In this document: positions 57,174 through 64,000 of the stretch, piece after piece | How positions within the stretch are numbered: the first letter of the stretch is position 1 | Layout: the number at the start of each line of letters is the position of its first letter | Assembly: GCA_002452405.1 (NCBI GenBank) | Contig: DKFP01000011.1 | Span: 22,312-86,311 of the forward strand | Direction of reading: 5' to 3' | DNA from: Deferribacteraceae bacterium UBA6793 | GTDB taxonomy: Bacteria; Chrysiogenota; Deferribacteres; Deferribacterales; Geovibrionaceae | DNA: 64,000 nt | Notes under the pieces: model-generated | What the model saw: the letters and a program-made list of their open reading frames with translations, nothing else | What the model was told of the DNA's origin: nothing | The model's database searches: none | Position numbers and translations under genes: made by a program

Positions 57174-58243
57174 TTTATATCCTCAGTTCTGAATCCGTCA
57201 GGCGCAAGTGAGATGCGCTTGTATCCGCCGGAATCCTTTTTTATCACATCGAAAACATTCTGCCCTGTGAACGCCTTAACTATCTCCCCCGCTTTCTTTT
57301 CCGGATCAAGGGTTTTGTATCGTTCAGGATATGCGGTTTTCGCCATGAAGAAGGCGTTGGACAGCATCAGATCTATGTTTATGTAATAGAAGGTATTAGC
57401 AGGTATAAGGTACGCGTTTCCGGTTTTAAACGCGGAAAGGCGCTTATAAAGCTCAGGATTTTTTGCCGCCTGCTGTGAAGCCGTTGCAAATCCCGCGCTG
57501 TCTATGAACACCAGAGGCGGATTGAGCATCACGACGAATTCCTTTTCAAGAAACAGGTGACCTTTGCGCCCTGCGGCATCCGCTGCGTTTTCGATTCCGG
57601 CGAGACGGAAAGGAAGAAAGTTCGCCTCCGTACTGTCTATGCCGCGTATGCCTTTATAGGAAACGGCACCTATGTATGCCTTGGCGGGCTTTTCCGGTCT
57701 GTAGGACAGCTCTTTCTTTAGCCCTTCGACATAAGAAATGATCTGTTGTGCGCGGTCGGTCTTTCCGAGTATCTGCCCTGCGAGCCGCAGAGATTTGTAA
57801 ACGGTTTCAAGCTCGACTCCGGTGTAGCCGTAGCTGAGAACCACCACCGGCACGCGCAGTTTGCGCTGGAGCAGGTCGGCTTCGGAAGCGTCCGCGGTGA
57901 TGGTGAAGACGATATCCGGTTTAAGGGCTATCATCGCTTCCATGTTAGGTCTGCGCGCTGCGCCGCCTTCGCCTATTACTGGGAGCTTATCGGTCAGAGG
58001 CTTGTTGACATAGACGTAGGTGCGTTTGACGTGGTTCATCCTGTCGGTTTTTTCAACGCCGACGACAAGGTTCTGCGCATTGAGAAACGAAACGAAGCTC
58101 ATACTGCTGGCGAGCGGTATGATGCGTTCAATTTTTTTGGCAGGAAGTTTTACCTTCCTGCCTATTATGTCGGTTATGGTCACGTCCGCGTGCGCAGTTA
58201 CGAAACACACGGACAGGGCAAGTATAGTCAGCAGCCTTACCAT
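57167..58243 (-). CDS. Periplasmic metal-chelate binding protein (TroA/BtuF-like)
   Basis: 358 residues from ATG 58243, six bases after GGAG; an upstream in-frame extension lies inside the methyltransferase gene. Signal peptide MVRLLTILALSVCFVTAHA. Mature protein begins DVTITDIIGRKVKLPAKKIERIIPLASS, then NMEAMIALKPDIVFTI, the class III binding-protein pattern (PF01497). The ligand may be a ferric or nickel chelate, haem or a corrinoid; sequence alone does not decide. Confidence 0.9.
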   Translation of the reverse strand: MVRLLTILALSVCFVTAHADVTITDIIGRKVKLPAKKIERIIPLASSMSFVSFLNAQNLVVGVEKTDRMNHVKRTYVYVNKPLTDKLPVIGEGGAARRPNMEAMIALKPDIVFTITADASEADLLQRKLRVPVVVLSYGYTGVELETVYKSLRLAGQILGKTDRAQQIISYVEGLKKELSYRPEKPAKAYIGAVSYKGIRGIDSTEANFLPFRLAGIENAADAAGRKGHLFLEKEFVVMLNPPLVFIDSAGFATASQQAAKNPELYKRLSAFKTGNAYLIPANTFYYINIDLMLSNAFFMAKTAYPERYKTLDPEKKAGEIVKAFTGQNVFDVIKKDSGGYKRISLAPDGFRTEDIKW

Positions 58244-58983
58244 ATTATTATCTCCATTCTGACGTGCATCCTGTCGGTTATTCTGCCGTCTTCGTCTGCT
58301 ATGCTGTCCAGCAGTTTTGCTACGGCGTTTATGCAGGTCTGCGTGGTCTCTCCGTGGAATATCTCCATGCAGAGCGCTTCCGCGCGCTCTCTTGGATAGG
58401 TGCGGGTCCACGTCTCCTCAACGGGAATAACCTTGTATGCGATGCCCTCTCCGCCAAGCCACTCTTTCAGCACGGGCACGTCGTTGAACTCTTTCGGGGT
58501 GGAAGCACATTCCCTGTGCAGGGCATAAAGCATTTCAGATTCCTTTCTGCCCGCCCAGCCTATGTACACTACTCTGTCCGCGATATCCGTAACCTTTCTG
58601 AAATGTTCCGCTGTGCGTACGGCGGGTGTCACGGATGCGAAAGCGATATCAAACCTTTCACCCGTATCGGGGAACTCGTCGAAGGTGCATTTAAGGGAGC
58701 GGAGATTATCCGCCCCCTCTTTTTCGGCGTCTTCATGGAGAATACGGAGCATTTGGGAGGAAATGTCTGTTCCTAAAACCGACGCCGCTTTTTTAGCCGT
58801 TACGAGTGTGAATTTGCCGCTTCCGCAGCCGATATCGAGCACTCTTTTCCCTGTGAAATCCACACCCTCCTTTTCGAGGGTGCGGATTGTTCTTGCTTCG
58901 AAAGTATCTTCCGAAGGGTTATATCTGGGGTAGGTGAGAGCCTTTTTGTCCCACTGCTGTTCGGAACTGTGCATATTTTTCAT
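58237..58983 (-). CDS. SAM-dependent methyltransferase within the metal-uptake operon
   Basis: 248 residues. VLDIGCGSGKFTLVTAKKA near 48 (SAM loop), SVLGTDISSQMLRIL, and FDIAFASVTPAVRTAEHF; Methyltransf_11/25 family. The ATG overlaps the TonB receptor stop (TGATG) and its end overlaps the binding-protein gene by seven bases, so it is an integral part of the uptake operon. It may modify the imported chelate or a metallophore; this is inference from position. Confidence 0.88.
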   Translation of the reverse strand: MKNMHSSEQQWDKKALTYPRYNPSEDTFEARTIRTLEKEGVDFTGKRVLDIGCGSGKFTLVTAKKAASVLGTDISSQMLRILHEDAEKEGADNLRSLKCTFDEFPDTGERFDIAFASVTPAVRTAEHFRKVTDIADRVVYIGWAGRKESEMLYALHRECASTPKEFNDVPVLKEWLGGEGIAYKVIPVEETWTRTYPRERAEALCMEIFHGETTQTCINAVAKLLDSIADEDGRITDRMHVRMEIIIW

Positions 58984-61082
58984 CAGAACACCAGCTTGAC
59001 GCTTGCGCCGAGTATAAGTCCGGCGGTGGGGTAGCCGTACTGTTCTTCAATAGTTCTGTTCAGCAGGTTTTCCGCATAAACTTCAAGTGTTGCGTGTTCG
59101 TTCATTGCGTATGAAAGCCCCGCGTCAACTGTTGTGTAGGGGTCAAGCTCCCTTGATTTTCCGTAATAGAAATATGAACGTTCGCCGACGTAGTTCAGAG
59201 AAGCATCCAGCGTGAATTTATCGGAAAATTTCCAGCTTGCACCTGCAACGCCTTTCCAGTCGGGGATATAGTCAACATTGTCGTCGGAATAGTCTGAGTA
59301 TTCGTCTGAAACAGGGTCGCCCTCTTTTTCAGTCTTCTGCCATGCGAGTCCTGCGTTAAGGCTGAGTTTTGAGGTGATATCGTATCTTCCGTCGGTGCTG
59401 ACACCTGTGAATTTGGCGTTGTCGATGTTATAGGCTATGCGTCCGCTTGTGCCGTCGGGTTTGCTGCCGAAGAGGATGTAGTCGTCTATGTCATAGTAGA
59501 ATGCGGACACTCTGGCAAAACCCTTTGAACCGATGGCGTGTTTGTACACAAGGTCTATTGCGTTGGCTGTTTCAGCCTTGAGGTCTTTGTCCGCGAGTAC
59601 GGAATAGCTGAGTCCGTCCAGATAGTGATTCATCTCGTTTGCAACAGGTGTCCTGTAGCTCTGGTAAACGTACATTGCCACCTTGTCGGATTGCGTGACC
59701 GAATAGGTCACACCCAGCTTGGGGGTAAGTTTGCTGTCGTCGTATTTGACTCTGCTTCCGCTTTTCATCTGGCTTGCTTCATAATCGTCGAAACGCGCAC
59801 CGATATCAAAGGTCAGCCTGTCGCTGAATTTCCACGAATCTGACAGGAAAACGCCCGTATTGTCTATCTTGTGGTCGGAATCGGAGCTCGCGATGCTGCC
59901 TTTCCAGCTTGCGGCTACGTATTTAACGTCTATCTCGCCGCCGCGCAGGTTCTTCTGTTCCGCGCCGAATATTAGGGTGTGGTCGCCGAACTCAGCGTCC
60001 ATTTTCGCTTTATAGCCGTAGCTTCTGTCAACCTGAACCTCTCTGTCCAGCACAAGTTCGCCCTTTGCAACGCCCCCTGTGCCGTCGGAATAGTTTTTAT
60101 CGAACCTGTCTTCATGGTTTTTGTATGCGGACAGTTCGAACATCATATTGTCGCCTATCGGCTGTGTATATGATGCGCTGTAGAGTTTCTTTATTTTGTC
60201 GGAGTATGCGCCCTCGCCGATCACGCTCATTGCTTTTCCGCCTGCACCGCCTGAGAATACTTCACCGAGTGAAAGGGGTGCGTCGGAGTTTATTGTCTGG
60301 CTCCAGCCAGCGTTGTCAGGATCCTGTGAGACGCGGTTGTTGCGTATAAGTCCTCTGTATGTCTTGGTGTAGTCATAGCCGACGGTCAGCTCACCCTGCC
60401 ATGGAGTTGTGAGAAAAACCTTGGGTGCAATGTGTGTTGATCGGTAATCGTTATTCCAAAGGTATTCGTCCGCCTCCTGACGGCTCGCTCCGAGACTGAT
60501 ACCGAGATTACCGAATTTCTGGGAATAGCTGCCTCTGATGTTCAGGAAATCATCGTTAGCATCCCATCCGCCCGTTGTTCCGTAAAAGGAGAGTGATGGG
60601 TCTGCTGTTGGGCGCTTTGTATAGGCGTTTATGACGCCGCCGATGGCGTTATTGCCGTATTCCGCGCTGCTTCCGCCCTTGATGATCTCGATTTTCTCAA
60701 TGTTGTCCAGAGGGATGGTGTTAAAATCGATAAAGTTCCCGCCGTTAACCCCAGTGGAGTTCAGGTTTCGTCCGTCAAGGTTCAGCATGATGCGCTGACC
60801 GCTCTGTCCCCTGATGGTAAGAATGTCGCCGCTGTCGCCGAACGCGGTTCTCCTTTTAAGACTTATCTCCGGATCCTTTGAAATAAAATCTGCAACGTTG
60901 TTGCTTTTCCGCTTCTCCTGAACCGTTGCACTTGAGGATTTCATCGTTTGCCCGTCCGAAACGGCGCTGTCCGTAACCTTAACAGTGTCAAAATAGATAG
61001 TGTCCTGCATCATGCTGTCCTTGTCCGCAGATGCCGTTGATGCCATTAGCAGCACCATGGCCGCCGGCAGCAGTTTCTTCAT
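58983..61082 (-). CDS. TonB-dependent outer-membrane receptor
   Basis: 699 residues from ATG 61082, with GGAGGT five bases upstream; the ATG at 61094 is that site itself. Signal peptide MKKLLPAAMVLLMASTASA, possible TonB box DTVKVTD, then a plug domain (LTIRGQSGQRIMLNLDGRNLN and IEKIEIIKGGSSAEYGNNAIGGVI) and a beta-barrel ending NLLNRTIEEQYGYPTAGLILG and a terminal Phe. Outer-membrane uptake of a metal chelate. First gene of the five-gene operon. Confidence 0.95.
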   Translation of the reverse strand: MKKLLPAAMVLLMASTASADKDSMMQDTIYFDTVKVTDSAVSDGQTMKSSSATVQEKRKSNNVADFISKDPEISLKRRTAFGDSGDILTIRGQSGQRIMLNLDGRNLNSTGVNGGNFIDFNTIPLDNIEKIEIIKGGSSAEYGNNAIGGVINAYTKRPTADPSLSFYGTTGGWDANDDFLNIRGSYSQKFGNLGISLGASRQEADEYLWNNDYRSTHIAPKVFLTTPWQGELTVGYDYTKTYRGLIRNNRVSQDPDNAGWSQTINSDAPLSLGEVFSGGAGGKAMSVIGEGAYSDKIKKLYSASYTQPIGDNMMFELSAYKNHEDRFDKNYSDGTGGVAKGELVLDREVQVDRSYGYKAKMDAEFGDHTLIFGAEQKNLRGGEIDVKYVAASWKGSIASSDSDHKIDNTGVFLSDSWKFSDRLTFDIGARFDDYEASQMKSGSRVKYDDSKLTPKLGVTYSVTQSDKVAMYVYQSYRTPVANEMNHYLDGLSYSVLADKDLKAETANAIDLVYKHAIGSKGFARVSAFYYDIDDYILFGSKPDGTSGRIAYNIDNAKFTGVSTDGRYDITSKLSLNAGLAWQKTEKEGDPVSDEYSDYSDDNVDYIPDWKGVAGASWKFSDKFTLDASLNYVGERSYFYYGKSRELDPYTTVDAGLSYAMNEHATLEVYAENLLNRTIEEQYGYPTAGLILGASVKLVF

Positions 61083-61096
61083 TGTAACCTCCATAT

Positions 61097-61112
61097 CATA
61101 CTTATTAGTATG
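61097..61112. promoter_or_regulatory. Palindrome CATACTTATTAGTATG upstream of the receptor operon
   Basis: Perfect six-base arms CATACT/AGTATG with four bases between, 15 bases upstream of the receptor ATG, in the space shared with the divergent regulator. Candidate operator for a metal-responsive or Crp/Fnr-type regulator. Confidence 0.45.
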
Positions 61113-61142
61113 TTTTGTGTTGACAAAAATTCCGGTTTAGTT

Positions 61143-61161
61143 GATATTGATTTTTAGTATC
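61143..61161. promoter_or_regulatory. Fur-box-like 19-mer
   Basis: GATATTGATTTTTAGTATC agrees with the classical 19-base Fur box at 14 of 19 positions by hand alignment and has inverted GATA/TATC ends. It lies between the divergent receptor and regulator genes. Confidence 0.4.
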
Positions 61162-61181
61162 ATTTAATAAGGTGGGATTCA

Positions 61182-61838
61182 TTGACAGGTGTTAAGATTT
61201 CCGGAAAAAAAGATGCTGTTGACGATTTTGTCAGGTTGCGGTTTAAAAAGTATTCGAAAACCCTTGCTGACGCTGTCATGGGCGGCAGCAGTCTTGTGCG
61301 CTACGGCAGACAGGAGATGCTTTTTGCTCAGGGGGAACCTTCGGCGCACTGCTTTTTTCTCGTGAGCGGACTTGTGCGTCTGAACAGGATACGCGAGGAC
61401 GGTAAGGAGATAACCATAAAATATATATTCCCCGGCGAGCTCACCGATTCGGCAGTAGTTGTTTCTAAGAGTCTTTTCGGGGCTATGACTCTGGAACGCT
61501 CGGAACTTCTGGTTGTGGAGCGCGAATGTATAAAACGGCTGATTATGGCGGACAGCGAGCTTCTTGAATCGCAGTTTCAAAGGTGCTCGGCAGACATGGT
61601 ACATCTTGTCGGGCTGATAGAGTCACATGCGCTCAACGGCACACGGGAGAGGCTTTGCGCATATCTGGAACAATATGCGGGAAGAGAGCGCAGAAAAAAT
61701 TTCAGACTGCCTGTTCCCAGATGCGAACTGGCGGTGCTTCTCGGCAGTACGCCGGAAAACCTTTCGCGGGTCATAAAGCAGATGACGAAGGATGGGTGCC
61801 TGACAATAAAGGGGCGCGAGGTTCAGCTTTTTTATTAA
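61182..61838 (+). CDS. Crp/Fnr family transcriptional regulator
   Basis: 218 residues from TTG 61182, preceded by AAGGTGG. Cyclic-nucleotide-binding fold: LFAQGEPSAHCFFLVSGLVRLNRIREDGKEITIKYIFPGE. C-terminal winged helix: VPRCELAVLLGSTPENLSRVIKQMTKDG. The N-terminus lacks the Cys cluster of oxygen-sensing FNR, so the signal is something else. Divergent from the TonB operon across about 100 bases containing two inverted repeats, which suggests local control. Confidence 0.9.
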   Translation: MTGVKISGKKDAVDDFVRLRFKKYSKTLADAVMGGSSLVRYGRQEMLFAQGEPSAHCFFLVSGLVRLNRIREDGKEITIKYIFPGELTDSAVVVSKSLFGAMTLERSELLVVERECIKRLIMADSELLESQFQRCSADMVHLVGLIESHALNGTRERLCAYLEQYAGRERRKNFRLPVPRCELAVLLGSTPENLSRVIKQMTKDGCLTIKGREVQLFY

Positions 61839-61843
61839 AGTGA

Positions 61844-61873
61844 GCCGCCGGAAAGTTGCTGCCGTCCGGCGGC
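61844..61873. terminator. Hairpin between convergent regulator and prohibitin genes
   Basis: GCCGCCGGA (61844-61852) pairs with TCCGGCGGC (61865-61873). GC-rich nine-base stem in the 45-base space between two convergent stops; no T run. Confidence 0.5.
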
Positions 61874-61883
61874 GCTGTGGGTA

Positions 61884-62705
61884 TTATTTGGGTGCGGAAA
61901 GATTCAGAAATGGCATTGCCCCGCCTGTGTATGTGGGGAGCTGACCATTCCACTTTTCAATAGCCTTGGTTTGCATCTCAATCTCTCTCAGCTTGATAAG
62001 CTCCTGAGTGACGTTTGTCTTCTGAAGTCTCAGTGATTCAGCTTCAGCCTGCGCCTGAGCTATCTTCTGCTCAGCTTCAATCTTAATTCTTTCAAGGTCT
62101 CTTTGAGCTTTTATGGCGAGCTGTTCTGCTGTTTGTTTCGCTTCTATGGCATCTGTGAAGCCTTTTGAGAAGCTGAAATTTACTATCGAGAAATCATCCA
62201 GAATCACGTTAAAAGCAATCAGACGTTCCCTAAGCTGGGCTTTGATGTTGTTTTTCACATCCTCTCGCTGGGTAATGAGTTCGCCTGCTGTGTAACGTGC
62301 GATGACGGCTTTCATGACCTCGCGAACAGAAGGGTCAATAACTCTCGAAGCGTAGTCAAGCCCGATAGTCTGGTAGAGCGTATTAACGCGTTCCGGGTCT
62401 GCATGAAAGTTGACCGCGATAGTTGCCGTGACATCCTGAAGGTCTTTTGATGCCGCTCCGGTGTCTATTTCGCCTTTTTTGATTTTGGTGTCGATTTTCA
62501 CGATTGTCTGTGCCATGGGTATCTTAAAGTGAATACCTTCTCCTAAAACTTTATCGGAAGGCTTGCCGAATGTGAGCAGTACACCCCTTGAGCCCGCGCT
62601 GATGGTTGTGAAAGATGTGAAAGCCAGGAAAACTATCACCACAACCGCCACCACGGTCACCGCTCCGAATGCACCCGAATTGATTTTTTTCTGGAAATCT
62701 GCCAT
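61884..62705 (-). CDS. Prohibitin/SPFH domain membrane protein
   Basis: 273 residues. One N-terminal membrane segment (AFGAVTVVAVVVIVFLAF), then an SPFH domain (ISAGSRGVLLTFGKPSDKVLGEGIHFKIP, YRV-type region VNTLYQTIGLDYASRVIDPSVREVMKAVIARYTAGELIT) and a coiled coil (EQLAIKAQRDLERIKIEAEQ and onward). Prohibitin-like proteins form large rings on the inner membrane and often associate with FtsH-type proteases. AAGGAG precedes the ATG. Monocistronic. Confidence 0.93.
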   Translation of the reverse strand: MADFQKKINSGAFGAVTVVAVVVIVFLAFTSFTTISAGSRGVLLTFGKPSDKVLGEGIHFKIPMAQTIVKIDTKIKKGEIDTGAASKDLQDVTATIAVNFHADPERVNTLYQTIGLDYASRVIDPSVREVMKAVIARYTAGELITQREDVKNNIKAQLRERLIAFNVILDDFSIVNFSFSKGFTDAIEAKQTAEQLAIKAQRDLERIKIEAEQKIAQAQAEAESLRLQKTNVTQELIKLREIEMQTKAIEKWNGQLPTYTGGAMPFLNLSAPK

Positions 62706-62824
62706 TCATATTCTCCTTGAAACATAATAATGATGCAACTATATCATATAACGGGATCAATCAATATGGATATTGTCGTTAAGTGAAAATTCATTGCATG
62801 TAATACATAGAAAGACTAAACCCC

Positions 62825-62853
62825 TTGACCGTTCACTTTAATTAGTACATTAT
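62825..62853 (+). promoter_or_regulatory. Predicted sigma-70 promoter of hisF
   Basis: TTGACC (62825-62830), 17 bases, CATTAT (62848-62853), about 30 bases before the hisF ATG. Confidence 0.45.
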
Positions 62854-62884
62854 TTTTTCATCTACTAATCAGTAAAGGTACATC

Positions 62885-63652
62885 ATGCTCGCAAAACGCA
62901 TAATCCCCTGTCTGGACGTTAAGGACGGACGGGTTGTTAAGGGTACTAATTTTGTAAACCTGAGAGACGCAGGCGACCCTGTTGAGGTTGCCGAGATATA
63001 TGACGCACAGGGTGCGGATGAACTGACTTTTCTTGATATAACAGCCAGTTCAGACAACAGAGGAATTATATTGGACGTTGTTGCCAGAACAGCGGAGCGG
63101 GTATTTATGCCTGTAACGGTGGGCGGCGGCGTGCGCGAGATAAAGGATATCAGAAATCTGCTGAACTCAGGTGCGGACAAGGTTTCTATAAATACTGCGG
63201 CAGTGCACCGTCCAGAATTTGTTCAGGAGGCGGCGCTCCGGTTCGGTTCCCAGTGCATAGTGGTTGCAATTGATGCGAAGCGCAGAAAAGATGGTGCAGG
63301 CTGGGAGGTTTACACTCACGGCGGGCGCAATGCCACCGGGATAGATGTTCTGGAATGGGCTGCGAAGATGGAGAGTTTCGGTTCCGGTGAGATACTGCTC
63401 ACCAGCATGGACTGCGACGGGACAAAGGATGGATACGACAACGGACTTAACCGTGCGGTGGCGGAGGCGGTGGGTATTCCCGTCATAGCCAGCGGCGGCG
63501 TGGGTAACCCGCAGCATATATATGACGGACTGACGGAAGGGAAGGCGGACGCGGCTCTTGCGGCGAGCATCTTCCACTTCAGGGAATATTCCGTCGGTGA
63601 AGTGAAGAAGTTTTTGGCGGAACGCAACGTTCCGGTAAGGATAACTGAATAA
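62885..63652 (+). CDS. hisF: Imidazole glycerol phosphate synthase cyclase subunit
   Basis: 255 residues, full length. With HisH converts PRFAR and glutamine-derived ammonia to IGP and AICAR. Catalytic Asp11 in CLDVKDGRVVKG and Asp130 region VVAIDAKR, phosphate loops VGGGVR and SGGVG, and TSMDCDGTKDGYDNG, all as in the family. AAAGGT precedes the ATG. Confidence 0.97.
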   Translation: MLAKRIIPCLDVKDGRVVKGTNFVNLRDAGDPVEVAEIYDAQGADELTFLDITASSDNRGIILDVVARTAERVFMPVTVGGGVREIKDIRNLLNSGADKVSINTAAVHRPEFVQEAALRFGSQCIVVAIDAKRRKDGAGWEVYTHGGRNATGIDVLEWAAKMESFGSGEILLTSMDCDGTKDGYDNGLNRAVAEAVGIPVIASGGVGNPQHIYDGLTEGKADAALAASIFHFREYSVGEVKKFLAERNVPVRITE

Positions 63653-63661
63653 ATTAAGAAT

Positions 63662-63733
63662 GAGATTGCTGTGCTGGCGCTCGCAATGACAACTTTACGT
63701 TTCTGCAAGGGGCAGTGCGAAGAAGCGGTCTCA
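63662..63733 (+). repeat. Dispersed palindromic repeat (R7)
   Basis: Begins GAGATTGCTGTGCTGGCGCTCGC, ends GCGAAGAAGCGGTCTCA, with TTTCTGCAAGGGGC inside; the most diverged copy. Lies between hisF and hisE. Confidence 0.7.
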
Positions 63734-63747
63734 GCTTTGAGGAATAA

Positions 63748-64000
63748 ATGGACGTATCAATAATCGGAAAACTGGTTGATGTTGTAAGGGAGCGCAAAGC
63801 GAACCCTTCGGATGAATCGTACACCTGCAAACTTTTACAGGGTGGTACGAACAAGATAATTAAGAAGCTGGGCGAAGAGAACGCGGAACTTATCAAGGCT
63901 ATCCTTGTCGAAACCGACAGAGACGTTGCCGGCGAAGCTGCGGACTATTTATATCATATGATAGTGGCTCTTGAAATGCGTGGCGTTGCTTTCGAGGAAG
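63748..64000 (+). CDS. hisE: Phosphoribosyl-ATP pyrophosphatase, 3'-truncated by the window
   Basis: 84 codons are present from ATG 63748 and the frame is open at the window end. MazG-like fold of HisE: VRERKANPSDESYTCKLLQGG, then KKLGEENAEL and AGEAADYLYHMIVAL (acidic metal-binding residues). Second step of histidine biosynthesis (PR-ATP to PR-AMP and pyrophosphate). As a separate gene after hisF it resembles hisE of organisms with unfused hisI and hisE. Repeat R7 sits in the 95-base gap; GAGG precedes the ATG. Confidence 0.92.
   Translation, partial: MDVSIIGKLVDVVRERKANPSDESYTCKLLQGGTNKIIKKLGEENAELIKAILVETDRDVAGEAADYLYHMIVALEMRGVAFEE

Noticed and set aside
15803..63733. CRISPR array interpretation of the dispersed repeats
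   Set aside because: Copies are tens of kilobases apart, differ in length and orientation, and no cas gene is present.

Overview
The window comes from a Gram-negative, probably anaerobic or respiratory bacterium. It has lpxC and a TonB-dependent receptor (outer membrane with lipid A), an indolepyruvate:ferredoxin oxidoreductase and a molybdoenzyme, an acetate transporter, long sensor kinases and several LivJ-like binding proteins. The combination resembles the Deferribacterota (Denitrovibrio/Geovibrio/Seleniivibrio type). That assignment is inference from gene style only; no rRNA gene is present to test it. Gene density is high, many genes are joined by ATGA overlaps, and no tRNA, rRNA, CRISPR array or insertion sequence was seen.

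Layout. (1) 1-13059: a surface-glycan or flagellar-glycosylation type island. It holds a truncated methyltransferase, convergent GT2 and GT4 genes, and a divergent operon of a GT41-like giant, two methyltransferases, an unknown protein, a radical-SAM/sulfotransferase fusion and a tandem pair of near-identical GT8-like transferases. Five of the proteins end in the same roughly 85-95 residue Rossmann-like module. (2) 13218-18663: recA-pilT-recX, rplI-dnaB, and lpxC behind a sigma-54-like promoter. (3) 18711-28185: a divergent-active-site phosphohexomutase, an orphan sensor kinase coupled to glnE and a thiE-like gene, a short molybdoenzyme, and YajQ. (4) 28381-39939: a lipoprotein subtilase with VCBS-type repeats, a two-domain PPK2 enzyme, two large paralogous sensor kinases, a FetB-like permease and a TRIC channel. 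(5) 39940-46084: an aromatic-acid operon (two LivJ-like binding proteins, iorA, iorB, paaK) preceded by a clear Phe/Trp-type transcription attenuator. (6) 46085-47935: a 0.9-kb AT-rich control region, a SatP-type acetate transporter and a small ORF. (7) 48033-55254: a polyphosphate cluster (sixA, CHAD, ppx, degenerate ppx, ppk1, a 40-residue Lys/Cys peptide). (8) 55421-62705: a translationally coupled TonB receptor/methyltransferase/metal-chelate ABC operon with a divergent Crp/Fnr-type regulator, then a prohibitin. (9) 62885-end: hisF and the start of hisE.

How the genes fit together. The most informative element is the leader at 45910-46084: a promoter, a 24-codon leader peptide containing FFFFGFFW, and a terminator with a run of nine U. 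It says the downstream operon responds to aromatic aminoacyl-tRNA. This suits an operon that takes up aryl compounds and converts arylacetates through arylacetyl-CoA (PaaK) and arylpyruvate (IorAB running reductively) into Phe, Tyr or Trp. A second theme is polyphosphate: synthesis (PPK1), hydrolysis (Ppx), binding (CHAD), AMP phosphorylation (PAP), and a lysine-rich peptide translated with ppk1. A dispersed imperfect palindrome of about 44-130 bp (seven copies, all intergenic) punctuates the window and surrounds ppx and ppk1.
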